Shown piece after piece: positions 6,900-12,620 of a stretch of 12,620 nucleotides of DNA. Source of the stretch: Candidatus Bathyarchaeota archaeon CG07_land_8_20_14_0_80_47_9 (GTDB lineage Archaea > Thermoproteota > Bathyarchaeia > Bathyarchaeales > Bathycorpusculaceae); NCBI GenBank assembly GCA_002779555.1, contig PEWI01000136.1, positions 1,876 to 14,495 on the forward strand, written 5' to 3'. Below the pieces are notes generated by a model that had not been told where the DNA came from, did not search any database, and worked only from the letters and a program-made list of their open reading frames with translations. Position 1 is the first letter of the stretch. Each line of letters begins with the position of its first letter. The position numbers were made by a program, and so were the translations under genes.

Positions 6900-8156
6900 A
6901 TGTTCAAGTTTGCTCACTTTGCCGATTGTCACATAGGCGCGAACAGAGGGCCCGTTCTGGAGAAGCTGGAATTGGCCGCGTTCAGTAAAGCCATGGACGT
7001 TTGCATGCAGGAAAATGTTGACTTTGTTCTGATTGCTGGAGACCTTTTTCACGCAAACCTGCCTGACATGTACGTTGCTAATGAAGCCGTAAAAAAGATG
7101 AAGGAAGTCAAGGACGCAGGCATTCCAATCTACGTCATCTACGGAAGCCACGATTATAGCCCGAATGGCACGTCGATTATCGACATTCTTGCAAGCACAG
7201 GACTGATAAAGAAAGTAGTGAAGGGAGAAGACGTCGGTGGCAAGCTTAGGCTGGAAGTGTTCACAGACCCGAAAACAAAGGCGAAACTCGTCGGAATATC
7301 AGGTAGAAAAGCAGGGTTAGAACGGAACTATTTCGAAATACTTGACAGGGAATTTTTGGAGAAGGAAGAAGGATTCAAGATATTCGCGTTTCACAGTGCA
7401 ATATCGGAGCTTAAGCCGGAATTTCTGGCGCAGATGGAGTCAATTCCAGTGTCCTTGCTTCCGAAAGGCTTTGACTACTACGCAAGCGGGCACGTGCACC
7501 GGAGGACTGAGTCAGGGTTTGCAGGGTATGAGAGAGTGGTTTTTCCGGGGGCGCTGTTTGGCGGGTATTCAAGAGATTTGGAAGACAGTGCCAAAGGGGA
7601 GAAGAGAGGTTTCTATGTGGTGAGTTTTGACGATAAGGTGGAAGAAGTCAAGTTCATGGAAGTGTCGGTTTGTGACTTTGAATATTTTGAGTATGATGTT
7701 TCCGACAAGAATTCGGTGCAGGCCAAGAAGGATCTGTTGGATAAGCTGAGTAAGATTAAGGCCGAGAGCAAGATTGCCGTTGTCAAGATAAAGGGGGAAC
7801 TGTCAGGAGGCAAGACTTCGGATATTAGCTCAAGCGAAATCAGGGACCTCCTGAAAGAGAATGGTGCGCTGGACGTTATCATAAATCGTTATGGACTTAC
7901 ATCAAAAGATTACGCGTCCGTCAGAGCCATAGGCGAGGATGTTCCTGCGATTGAAAACAGGCTCCTGAGAGAAAACATCGGAGCAGTCAAGGTTTCAATA
8001 GAGGAGTTGAAAGCGGACAAAGGTGCCAAGCTCGCGCAAGACTTGCTGAAGGTTCTGAGGCAAGAGCAGAAGCTCAACGAGACCAAGAAGGACTACGTGG
8101 AACGCATCCAGAAGCATGCGTTAAACACGTTGGGCTTGGGAGATGAGGGCAAGTGA
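6900..8156 (+). CDS. mre11: Mre11 nuclease, double-strand break repair
   Basis: Mre11 is the Mn-dependent 3'-5' exonuclease and endonuclease that, with Rad50, trims double-strand break ends. The 418-residue protein shows the calcineurin-like phosphoesterase motifs in order: ADCHIG (Asp9, His11), AGDLFH (Asp48, His51), GSHD (Ser83, His84, Asp85), FAFHSAISE, and SGHVHRR. The third motif is GSHD where many Mre11 proteins have GNHD; I believe GSHD is common in one archaeal group. The C-terminal third holds the Rad50-binding region with charged helices (VLRQEQKLNETKKDYVERIQKHAL). ATG 6900 is 6 bases after the herA-tail stop. The stop overlaps the rad50 start by 4 bases, as expected for a coupled pair. 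Confidence 0.94.
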   Translation: MFKFAHFADCHIGANRGPVLEKLELAAFSKAMDVCMQENVDFVLIAGDLFHANLPDMYVANEAVKKMKEVKDAGIPIYVIYGSHDYSPNGTSIIDILASTGLIKKVVKGEDVGGKLRLEVFTDPKTKAKLVGISGRKAGLERNYFEILDREFLEKEEGFKIFAFHSAISELKPEFLAQMESIPVSLLPKGFDYYASGHVHRRTESGFAGYERVVFPGALFGGYSRDLEDSAKGEKRGFYVVSFDDKVEEVKFMEVSVCDFEYFEYDVSDKNSVQAKKDLLDKLSKIKAESKIAVVKIKGELSGGKTSDISSSEIRDLLKENGALDVIINRYGLTSKDYASVRAIGEDVPAIENRLLRENIGAVKVSIEELKADKGAKLAQDLLKVLRQEQKLNETKKDYVERIQKHALNTLGLGDEGK

Positions 8157-10177
8157 TTCTGAGGTCGTTGAAGCTTGAGAACATCAGAAGCTACACTGAG
8201 CAGACGGTCTCATTTCCTATGGGAACGACTCTTTTTGAGGGTGACATAGGTTCAGGAAAGTCAACTATTCTTATGGCGATAGAGTTTGCCCTTTTTGGTC
8301 TGGGCTCAGAGAAAGGAGGAGCCTTGCTCAAGGCAGGGGCAAAGAAAGGTCTGGTAAGTCTCTGTTTCGAAGTTGAAGGGAAGGAGTATGAGGTGTGCCG
8401 AAGCTTGGAGAGGAAGGCCAAAGGCGTTCAGCAGTCTGATTGCAGCCTCAAAACCGAAGGCACAGTGCTTCAGCTTTCAGCCTCTGAGATGAAAGAAAAG
8501 ATTCTTGATATACTGGCTTTCAACGAACCGGCAGACCCCAAAGCGCAGAGCGTCATCTACAGGTACGCTATTTTCACGCCACAAGAAGAAATGAAAGCAA
8601 TCATCTGGATGAAAGCAGACGCCAGGCTTCAGACGCTTCGAAAAGCATTCAGAATTGAGGATTATCGAATCGCACTAGACAACTCCTCAACTCTGGCGAA
8701 GACGATTAGAGAAAAGTCGATTAAACTAGCCTCACATGCTTCTGACCTTGAAAGCCGCAAAGAAAAATGCAAGGCAACAAGGGGGGAAATTGGAAAATGC
8801 GAGGAAGAATTGGCAAGCCTAAGCGGGAACAAAGCGGGTCTTGACGAAAAAACAGCTAGGTTGCGAGAGAAATTGGATTTGCTGCGGAAAGACAAGGACT
8901 TGCTCGGAAAGGCAGTAGGTGAGGTTCCTCTCTTGGAGAAGCAGATGAAAGAGAAGAATGGTGAAGTAGTCAAACTTGAAGCTGAGATGGAAGAACTTTC
9001 TGCGGAAATAGGGAAGCTGCAGCCAGAAGCGGAAAAGCTGAGCAAGATTCAGCAGCCTACGCCGAAAACTGAAGCTGAACTGAAAGAAGAATCGAAGAAT
9101 GCTAGAGGGAAAGAGCGAGAACTCAGGTCGACTGAGGATGTCATAGGAGCGAAGATAAGTGACTATGAATCTGTGGAACAAAATCAAGTCTGTCCAACCT
9201 GCGACCGGCCTGCAGACCCGATGGAATTCGAAGAGAAAATCAAGCTGAAAAAGGAGGAAAAGCGCAAAGCTTCAGAGGAGGTTACTGCCTGCGAAACCAA
9301 AATCAAGGAAATAGAAGCCCTACAAGAATCACAACGCCAATACGACGCTGCGCGAGTGAGGCTGCAGAATCTGAATGAGCGGATAGGGAGAAATAACGAG
9401 GGAATAGAGAAGGATCGTGAAAAGATCCAGGAACTAAAAGGACAGGTTGAAGAGGCCAAGGAAAAGCTTGAGAAGGCCCAGCAGCAGGCAGAGGAATTCA
9501 ACAGAATCTCAGGCGAGACTGAGGGCGCCTCCAAGGATTTGAACGAAGTCGAGTCGCAGCTCAAGGAGGTCGAGAGAAGGATTTCGAGAACCCAGACGAC
9601 TCGTGAAATGCTCAGCAATCAGGTGGAGGAATTGGAAGCAGAAATCAGGAACAAGGAAAAAGAAAGGAAGGCTGCTGAGAGGCTGAAGGAATACCAGATG
9701 TGGCTTGAAGAGTTTTTGGCGCCAACCTTGGAAGCGATTGAAAAGTACGTTATGATGAACATAAACCAGGAGTTTAATCAGCATTTTCAGAAATGGTGGG
9801 GAATGCTCGTAGAGGATCCCAGCAAAGAGTCCCGCATTGATGAGGATTTCACGCCTATTGTTGAGCAGGATGGGTATGAGCAGGACTACAACTATCTTAG
9901 CGGCGATGAGAAAACTAGTCTGGCCCTTGCCTACAGACTCTCGCTCAACACCATCGTACAGAAAGTCTCAGCAGGAATCAAGTCCAACCTCTTGATCCTC
10001 GACGAACCCACAGACGGCTTCAGCAAAGAACAACTATTCAAGATCAGGGAGATACTTGACGAACTTAAATGCCCACAAGTAGTCATGGTCTCGCATGAGA
10101 GAGAGCTAGAAAGCTTCGCTGACCAAGTTCTGAGAGTCGAAAAGAAAGACGGTGTTTCTCAAATAAAGGCAATCTAG
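8153..10177 (+). CDS. rad50: Rad50 SMC-like ATPase
   Basis: Rad50 clamps DNA ends and controls Mre11 through ATP binding. The 674-residue protein has Walker A GDIGSGKS at 30-37 (Lys36) and the Q-loop in FTPQEEM (Gln144). Two long charged coiled-coil arms run from about 180 to 520, joined by a zinc hook CPTC (Cys347, Cys350) near the middle. The C-terminal lobe has the signature YLSGDEKTSLALAYRL (582-587), Walker B NLLILDEPTDGF (Asp617, Glu618) and the H-loop His648 in VMVSHERE. The signature is LSGDE rather than the usual LSGGE. It is shorter than the ~880 residues of Pyrococcus Rad50, so the arms are short. The GTG start overlaps the mre11 stop (GTGA). Confidence 0.95.
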   Translation: MILRSLKLENIRSYTEQTVSFPMGTTLFEGDIGSGKSTILMAIEFALFGLGSEKGGALLKAGAKKGLVSLCFEVEGKEYEVCRSLERKAKGVQQSDCSLKTEGTVLQLSASEMKEKILDILAFNEPADPKAQSVIYRYAIFTPQEEMKAIIWMKADARLQTLRKAFRIEDYRIALDNSSTLAKTIREKSIKLASHASDLESRKEKCKATRGEIGKCEEELASLSGNKAGLDEKTARLREKLDLLRKDKDLLGKAVGEVPLLEKQMKEKNGEVVKLEAEMEELSAEIGKLQPEAEKLSKIQQPTPKTEAELKEESKNARGKERELRSTEDVIGAKISDYESVEQNQVCPTCDRPADPMEFEEKIKLKKEEKRKASEEVTACETKIKEIEALQESQRQYDAARVRLQNLNERIGRNNEGIEKDREKIQELKGQVEEAKEKLEKAQQQAEEFNRISGETEGASKDLNEVESQLKEVERRISRTQTTREMLSNQVEELEAEIRNKEKERKAAERLKEYQMWLEEFLAPTLEAIEKYVMMNINQEFNQHFQKWWGMLVEDPSKESRIDEDFTPIVEQDGYEQDYNYLSGDEKTSLALAYRLSLNTIVQKVSAGIKSNLLILDEPTDGFSKEQLFKIREILDELKCPQVVMVSHERELESFADQVLRVEKKDGVSQIKAI

Positions 10178-10187
10178 AGAGCGCAGG

Positions 10188-10661
10188 CGCTATTAGTTGG
10201 CAGTAGTGTTGGCTACAATTTGACGAGCGGAGTTCGCTGCAGCCACCGAAGGAGATATGGAGATGGTGTTGGTGTGTGGGCCTCTTCCACCTCTGAAAGC
10301 CTTGCAGCAACTTCTAAAAATGTCAGTGTGCGGGGTTACGTGCCGCATCTGTAAGAGCATTTTCGCCGCGGCTGACTTTGGCTTGGTTGAGGGTGGGCTT
10401 ACTTCTGCGGTGGAGTTGGCGGCGGTTGGGACTCCGTTCGTGTACGTGCCTCTGTCGGGACATGTTGAACAAGAATCGGAGGTTGCGCCGAGGCTGGAAC
10501 GCTAAGGAATCGGAAGACGGATGAGCTTCGAAGAGCTGACGTCGCAGAATCTTGTAGGAGTCTATGCAGATGCACTTGAATTATCCCTCCTCACGCGGCG
10601 TGTAAATTTGCCAGTCAATGGAGTGGACGTAACCTCTGAAGTAATTCTGAAATTCTTATGA
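10188..10661 (+). pseudogene. Degraded GT-B glycosyltransferase, C-terminal part
   Basis: Pieces in different frames add up to the C-terminal lobe of a family 28-like glycosyltransferase (nucleotide-sugar binding). In order: ALLVGSSVG near 10188; MEMVLVCGP near 10257; VRGYVPHL at 10328-10351, then a TAA at 10352 where Tyr is expected; EHF; then, after a one-base shift in the T-run near 10361, FAAADFGLVEGGLTSAVELAAVG and TPFVYVPLSGHVEQ. A second TAA at 10503 replaces the expected Tyr in RLERYG, and the frame continues GIGRRMSFEELT to a stop at 10661. A further shift is needed near 10305-10325. The N-terminal half is absent; the remains start only 10 bases after rad50. An 82-residue open stretch (10257-10505) is just the surviving centre. 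Confidence 0.72.
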
Positions 10662-10691
10662 TTGTGCACGTTAAGAGGGGTGTGGTCTTTT

Positions 10692-10710
10692 CAGACTGAC
10701 CCATAGTCTG
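10692..10710. other. Hairpin, 6-bp perfect stem
   Basis: CAGACT (10692-10697) pairs with AGTCTG (10705-10710) across a 7-base loop. It may be part of a termination region after the pseudogene; the function is unknown. Confidence 0.4.
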
Positions 10711-10779
10711 GGGCGGAAGTAACTCTAAGTGGCGAAATCTACTCATCTTCTGCTTTTTGCTCGTGGGCGCCAGAATAGG

Positions 10780-10799
10780 GTGTAAATTCCCATTTACAC
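10780..10799. terminator. Perfect 8-bp inverted repeat, possible bidirectional terminator or operator
   Basis: GTGTAAAT-TCCC-ATTTACAC is a perfect 8-base stem with a 4-base loop, lying between convergent transcription units. The sequence is A/T-rich near the loop and has no long T-run next to it, so an operator role is equally possible. Confidence 0.4.
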
Positions 10800-10813
10800 T
10801 AGAGAGTGGAGAT

Positions 10814-10858
10814 TTCTCCCGAATTCCGTCATCACATGACCGTTTTCTTCTGGGAGAA
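10814..10858. other. Inverted repeat TTCTCCC / GGGAGAA
   Basis: TTCTCCC (10814-10820) and GGGAGAA (10852-10858) are perfect complements 31 bases apart. This could be a stem in an RNA or chance. No further support is seen. Confidence 0.3.
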
Positions 10859-10962
10859 TATTAAGCAATTACGTAATAATAAAGACTGATAGAGGCTAGT
10901 TCTACGATAGTTTGCTACTTGCTCGATAGACATTGGGATTGTTGAATTGAAAGTCAAAGCAG

Positions 10963-11442
10963 TTACGAAAGGTCTCTTGGAAATAGTTTCTTTGCTTTTT
11001 CTGTGTATTCGATAAGACCTAGTTGTTTGAGGAAATCAAATCCGTCGTAGACTTCCCATATCCAATCTACAACCTTGCCATCAACGATGCGGAAGATGTC
11101 AACCAGAGAAATAGTAATCTTCTTGCCAGTAGGGGCTAATGTTATCTTGCCAATCGAAGGCAAATACTCTTGATATTCGCCTGTGTGTGTCCCCGTAAAT
11201 TTGAAGCGAACCCACACCTTATCCCCTTCAGCGACTATGTCCTCAATGGTCTCATGAAAATCTGGATAGCCCTTGCGAAGAATAGTTATGAATTGTTTGT
11301 ATTCTTCCAGACCCCTCAACTGATGTGCGTGGTCAAAGAAATCAGGTGCTATAAACTCATCTAATAAGGCTAAATCTTTCTTATTCTCGGCTTCAAACCA
11401 TCTTCGTATGATAGCCTTATTTTTTTCTAATGACATAGGCAT
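10963..11442 (-). CDS. SnoaL-like (ester cyclase family) protein
   Basis: A 159-residue cone-shaped-fold protein of the NTF2/SnoaL-like group. Hallmarks are KAIIRRWFEAENKKDLALLDEFIAPDF near the start, then DHAHQLRGLEEYKQFI, YPDFHETIEDIVAEGDKVWVRFKFTGTHTGEY, and the closing DIFRIVDGKVVDWIWEVYDGFDFLKQLGLI. Members range from polyketide cyclases to proteins of unknown role, so no substrate can be given. ATG 11442 is chosen; ATG 11436 is two codons inside. The promoter repeat lies about 30 bases upstream. The gene is monocistronic or the second unit after the acetyltransferase. It resembles bacterial proteins and may be acquired. Confidence 0.85.
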   Translation of the reverse strand: MPMSLEKNKAIIRRWFEAENKKDLALLDEFIAPDFFDHAHQLRGLEEYKQFITILRKGYPDFHETIEDIVAEGDKVWVRFKFTGTHTGEYQEYLPSIGKITLAPTGKKITISLVDIFRIVDGKVVDWIWEVYDGFDFLKQLGLIEYTEKAKKLFPRDLS

Positions 11443-11463
11443 CGCCTATATTATCAATCCCAC

Positions 11464-11505
11464 GAGTTCAGCTATAACTTTTCCGCAAAACCAAAAACTG
11501 CTTAT
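11464..11505 (-). promoter_or_regulatory. Promoter repeat copy A, upstream of the SnoaL-like gene
   Basis: A 42-base stretch matching 12082-12124 with 4 mismatches and one 1-base gap. On the minus strand it contains AAAAGTTATAGC, with a TATA-like GTTATAG centred about 33 bases before ATG 11442, which fits a near-leaderless transcript. It sits in the 65-base gap between the two minus-strand genes. Confidence 0.6.
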
Positions 11506-11507
11506 TT

Positions 11508-12062
11508 TCAAGTTGTTCTTGTCAGTATTTTCGGTTCTTTCCATTCTTCCCTGAGGGTACTATACACATAAACATCTCTCAGCTCTCCTCTGAGAAAAAA
11601 GTATTTACGCATTGTTCCATCCTTTTTGAAACCTGCTTTTTCCAAGACCTTATGAGAAGCTAGATTTCTTGCATCTGTAGAGGCTTGAATACGCATCGTG
11701 TCTCTCGATAGAAATAGGTAATCCACCATAATCTTCGTAGCTTCTGTGCAGTAGCCTTTCCCTCTTTCACTCGGAACTAGAGCATAGCCGATTTCCAATT
11801 GCTTGCCGCAAAATGGGTGCAGGACGCAAAAATGGACCATAAAACCGATTTTGGTCCCGTCTTTTTTCTCTATGATGAACTCCTTCATTTCATACGCTTT
11901 GTCATTCTCAAACATCTTCTCTGTCTCAAGTCTAGAAACCTGTCGAAGGGGATTGTATTCACCCAAGACCTCAAGACTACTAAGCCATTCCGCAAATAGA
12001 GGCAAGTCCTCCTTCTCCACAACCCTCAAATTCACATTCTTACCTTCAAGCAATCTGAACAC
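11508..12062 (-). CDS. GNAT N-acetyltransferase, RimJ/RimL-like
   Basis: Transfers acetyl from acetyl-CoA to an amine, in this family often the N-terminus of a protein or a small molecule; the substrate is unknown here. The protein of about 184 residues starts FRLLEGKNVNLRVVEKEDL, typical of the family. The acetyl-CoA loop is SERGKGYCTEATKIMVDYLF (RGKGYC as the R/QxxGxG/A motif), preceded by LEIGYALVP. The closing pattern ASTDARNLASHKVLEKAGFKKDGTMRKYF is the usual RimJ/RimL end. No ATG is in frame near the start: GTG 12062 is chosen, with TTG 12065 just upstream as the alternative. The TATA box centred near 12094 predicts transcription starting at about the start codon. Confidence 0.88.
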   Translation of the reverse strand: MFRLLEGKNVNLRVVEKEDLPLFAEWLSSLEVLGEYNPLRQVSRLETEKMFENDKAYEMKEFIIEKKDGTKIGFMVHFCVLHPFCGKQLEIGYALVPSERGKGYCTEATKIMVDYLFLSRDTMRIQASTDARNLASHKVLEKAGFKKDGTMRKYFFLRGELRDVYVYSTLREEWKEPKILTRTT

Positions 12063-12081
12063 CAATCCATATAGTTGCTTT

Positions 12082-12124
12082 GATTTCGGCTATAACTTTT
12101 CCCCAAAATCAAAAACTAGCTTAT
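12082..12124 (-). promoter_or_regulatory. Promoter repeat copy B, upstream of the acetyltransferase
   Basis: Partner of 11464-11505. On the minus strand it reads AAAAGTTATAGCCGAAATC with the TATA element about 30 bases before the start codon. The conserved block extends upstream through the AGTTTTTG and TTTTGGGGAAAAG region, beyond what a TATA box and BRE alone require. Confidence 0.6.
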
Positions 12125-12137
12125 AGAAGCTTATAGA
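12118..12137. repeat. Tandem 10-bp duplication
   Basis: AGCTTATAGA occurs twice head to tail (12118-12127 and 12128-12137). It overlaps the edge of promoter repeat B. This is either a slippage product or a paired protein-binding site. Confidence 0.6.
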
Positions 12138-12256
12138 GAATTGTTCAATTTACCTTCCTTTTTCTCCAAATTAGCATGCATTCTTATGCAACATGAAACC
12201 TTCAAACAAAGGAGGAAACAACAAAAATCACACTCAAATCCAACTAAAAGTTCAAC

Positions 12257-12266
12257 CTATATATAA
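12257..12266 (+). promoter_or_regulatory. Strong orphan TATA box
   Basis: CTATATATAA followed by GGGAGGGC is the best TATA match in the window. It predicts transcription from about 12288, 120 bases before leuS. It may drive a long-leader leuS transcript or a small RNA. The core is nearly symmetrical, so it could also fire towards the acetyltransferase. Confidence 0.5.
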
Positions 12267-12304
12267 GGGAGGGCTAGACCAGTCACACACAGGGCAAAGA
12301 ATTA

Positions 12305-12367
12305 ATGCAAGTATGCACAGAATACTTTACGGTGCAAAACATGAGGGATAACGTTCTCTGTTCGTAA
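12305..12367 (+). CDS. Possible 20-residue leader ORF (low support)
   Basis: ATG 12305 opens a 20-codon frame (MQVCTEYFTVQNMRDNVLCS) ending at TAA 12365, 17 bases after the predicted start of the orphan transcript. It has no clear ribosome site and only one Leu codon. It may be chance. Confidence 0.15.
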   Translation: MQVCTEYFTVQNMRDNVLCS

Positions 12368-12375
12368 AGACAAAA

Positions 12376-12385
12376 CCTTTAATAT
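12376..12385 (+). promoter_or_regulatory. leuS: leuS promoter (TATA-like)
   Basis: CCTTTAATAT is centred about 30 bases before ATG 12411, preceded by A-rich CAAAA. There is no ribosome site before the ATG, so a leaderless leuS mRNA is expected. Confidence 0.6.
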
Positions 12386-12410
12386 CCCTCAAACCAATTT
12401 AGAAACCTTT

Positions 12411-12620
12411 ATGGAATTTTTAAAACGAATCGAAGAAAAATGGCAGAAAAACTGGGAAACCGCAAAAATCTTTGAGGCAGACCCAGACCCACATAGAGAA
12501 AAGTTCTTTCTCACTTTTCCATACCCCTACATGAACGGACCACTCCACGTAGGCCACACCTTCACAGCCTCGAGAGTAGACGCATACGCTCGATTTAAAC
12601 GAATGCAAGGCTACAACGTC
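12411..12620 (+). CDS. leuS: Leucyl-tRNA synthetase, N-terminal 70 residues (3'-truncated)
   Basis: Class Ia synthetase that charges tRNA-Leu in the cytosol. The frame is open to the window edge. It begins MEFLKRIEEKWQKNWETAKIF, then DPHREKFFLTFPYPYMNGPLHVGH; HVGH at residues 46-49 is the class I HIGH motif that binds ATP. The following TASRVDAYARFKRMQGYNV is the family's next helix. These features fit archaeal/eukaryotic-type LeuRS; IleRS or ValRS is less likely because those usually have other residues around HIGH. Codon use is C- and A-rich, like gap and pgk and unlike nurA-herA. Confidence 0.85.
   Translation, partial: MEFLKRIEEKWQKNWETAKIFEADPDPHREKFFLTFPYPYMNGPLHVGHTFTASRVDAYARFKRMQGYNV

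Larger units (their letters stand above)
10662..10962. other. Non-coding gap between convergent units
   Basis: About 300 bases with no credible gene on either strand and no tRNA-like fold found by eye. It holds three hairpin-forming elements, listed separately, and separates the plus-strand repair operon and pseudogene from the minus-strand genes. Confidence 0.6.
12066..12410. other. Divergent intergenic region before leuS
   Basis: About 345 bases hold the minus-strand acetyltransferase promoter, the 10-bp tandem repeat, an orphan plus-strand TATA box and the leuS promoter. A GGAGG at 12211-12215 has no start codon at a usable distance. No tRNA is seen. Confidence 0.6.

Noticed and set aside
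8191..9784. Several long minus-strand ORFs opposite rad50 (up to 144 residues)
   Set aside because: They are Ser/Phe-rich antisense images of the Glu/Lys-rich coiled coil and have no start signals.
10257..10505. 82-residue ORF as a complete small gene
   Set aside because: Homology-like motifs continue past its stop and precede it in another frame, so it is the surviving centre of a broken glycosyltransferase.
10352..10505. Recoding of TAA as tyrosine
   Set aside because: Two TAA codons fall on expected Tyr positions, but frameshifts in the same remnant and TAA used as the normal stop of pgk argue for simple decay.
10662..10962. tRNA or box C/D RNA in the gap after the pseudogene
   Set aside because: No T-loop GTTCGANNC-like sequence, no acceptor stem, and no paired C and D boxes could be found by eye.
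12208..12216. Strong Shine-Dalgarno AAAGGAGGA
   Set aside because: No ATG, GTG or TTG follows at a usable distance with an open frame.
12420..12608. Minus-strand 62-residue ORF
   Set aside because: It is a shadow of leuS on the opposite strand, Cys/Phe/Val-rich with no recognisable features.

Overview
The window looks archaeal. It has an archaeal-type phosphoglycerate kinase, the archaeal end-resection set NurA, HerA, Mre11 and Rad50, an archaeal-type leucyl-tRNA synthetase start, TATA-like boxes about 25-35 bases upstream of start codons, and few strong Shine-Dalgarno sites. The style fits an uncultivated Thermoproteota lineage such as Bathyarchaeia, but that placement is an inference made without any database search.

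Layout. 1-2157: lower glycolysis, with a 5'-truncated bacterial-style (type I) GAPDH followed by pgk. 2281-4935: nurA and herA, 6 bases apart. 4936-6641: an insertion carrying an AbiE-like type IV toxin-antitoxin pair with its own TATA box, a fragment resembling the C-terminus of the CRISPR endonuclease Cas6, and a junction. 6642-6893: a second, diverged copy of the last 83 codons of herA, ending 6 bases before mre11. 6900-10177: mre11 and rad50, overlapping by 4 bases. 10188-10661: the broken remains of a GT-B glycosyltransferase. 10662-10962: non-coding DNA with hairpins. 10963-12065: two minus-strand accessory genes, a SnoaL-like protein and a GNAT acetyltransferase, each preceded by a copy of the same ~42-base promoter repeat. 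12066-12410: non-coding, with an orphan TATA box and the leuS promoter. 12411-end: start of leuS.

How the genes work together. Mre11-Rad50 recognises and processes double-strand breaks, and HerA-NurA then resects the ends to make 3' single strands for RadA. In many archaea these four genes sit together. Here the set is split exactly at the end of herA by a defence-type module. The two herA tails (about 86% identical in DNA, same length, same end point) suggest that an element carrying its own herA 3' end recombined there, rebuilt herA and pushed the older tail downstream next to mre11. This is the most interesting feature of the window. A separate signal is a reversal of strand composition between pgk (C- and A-rich coding strand) and nurA (G- and T-rich coding strand).
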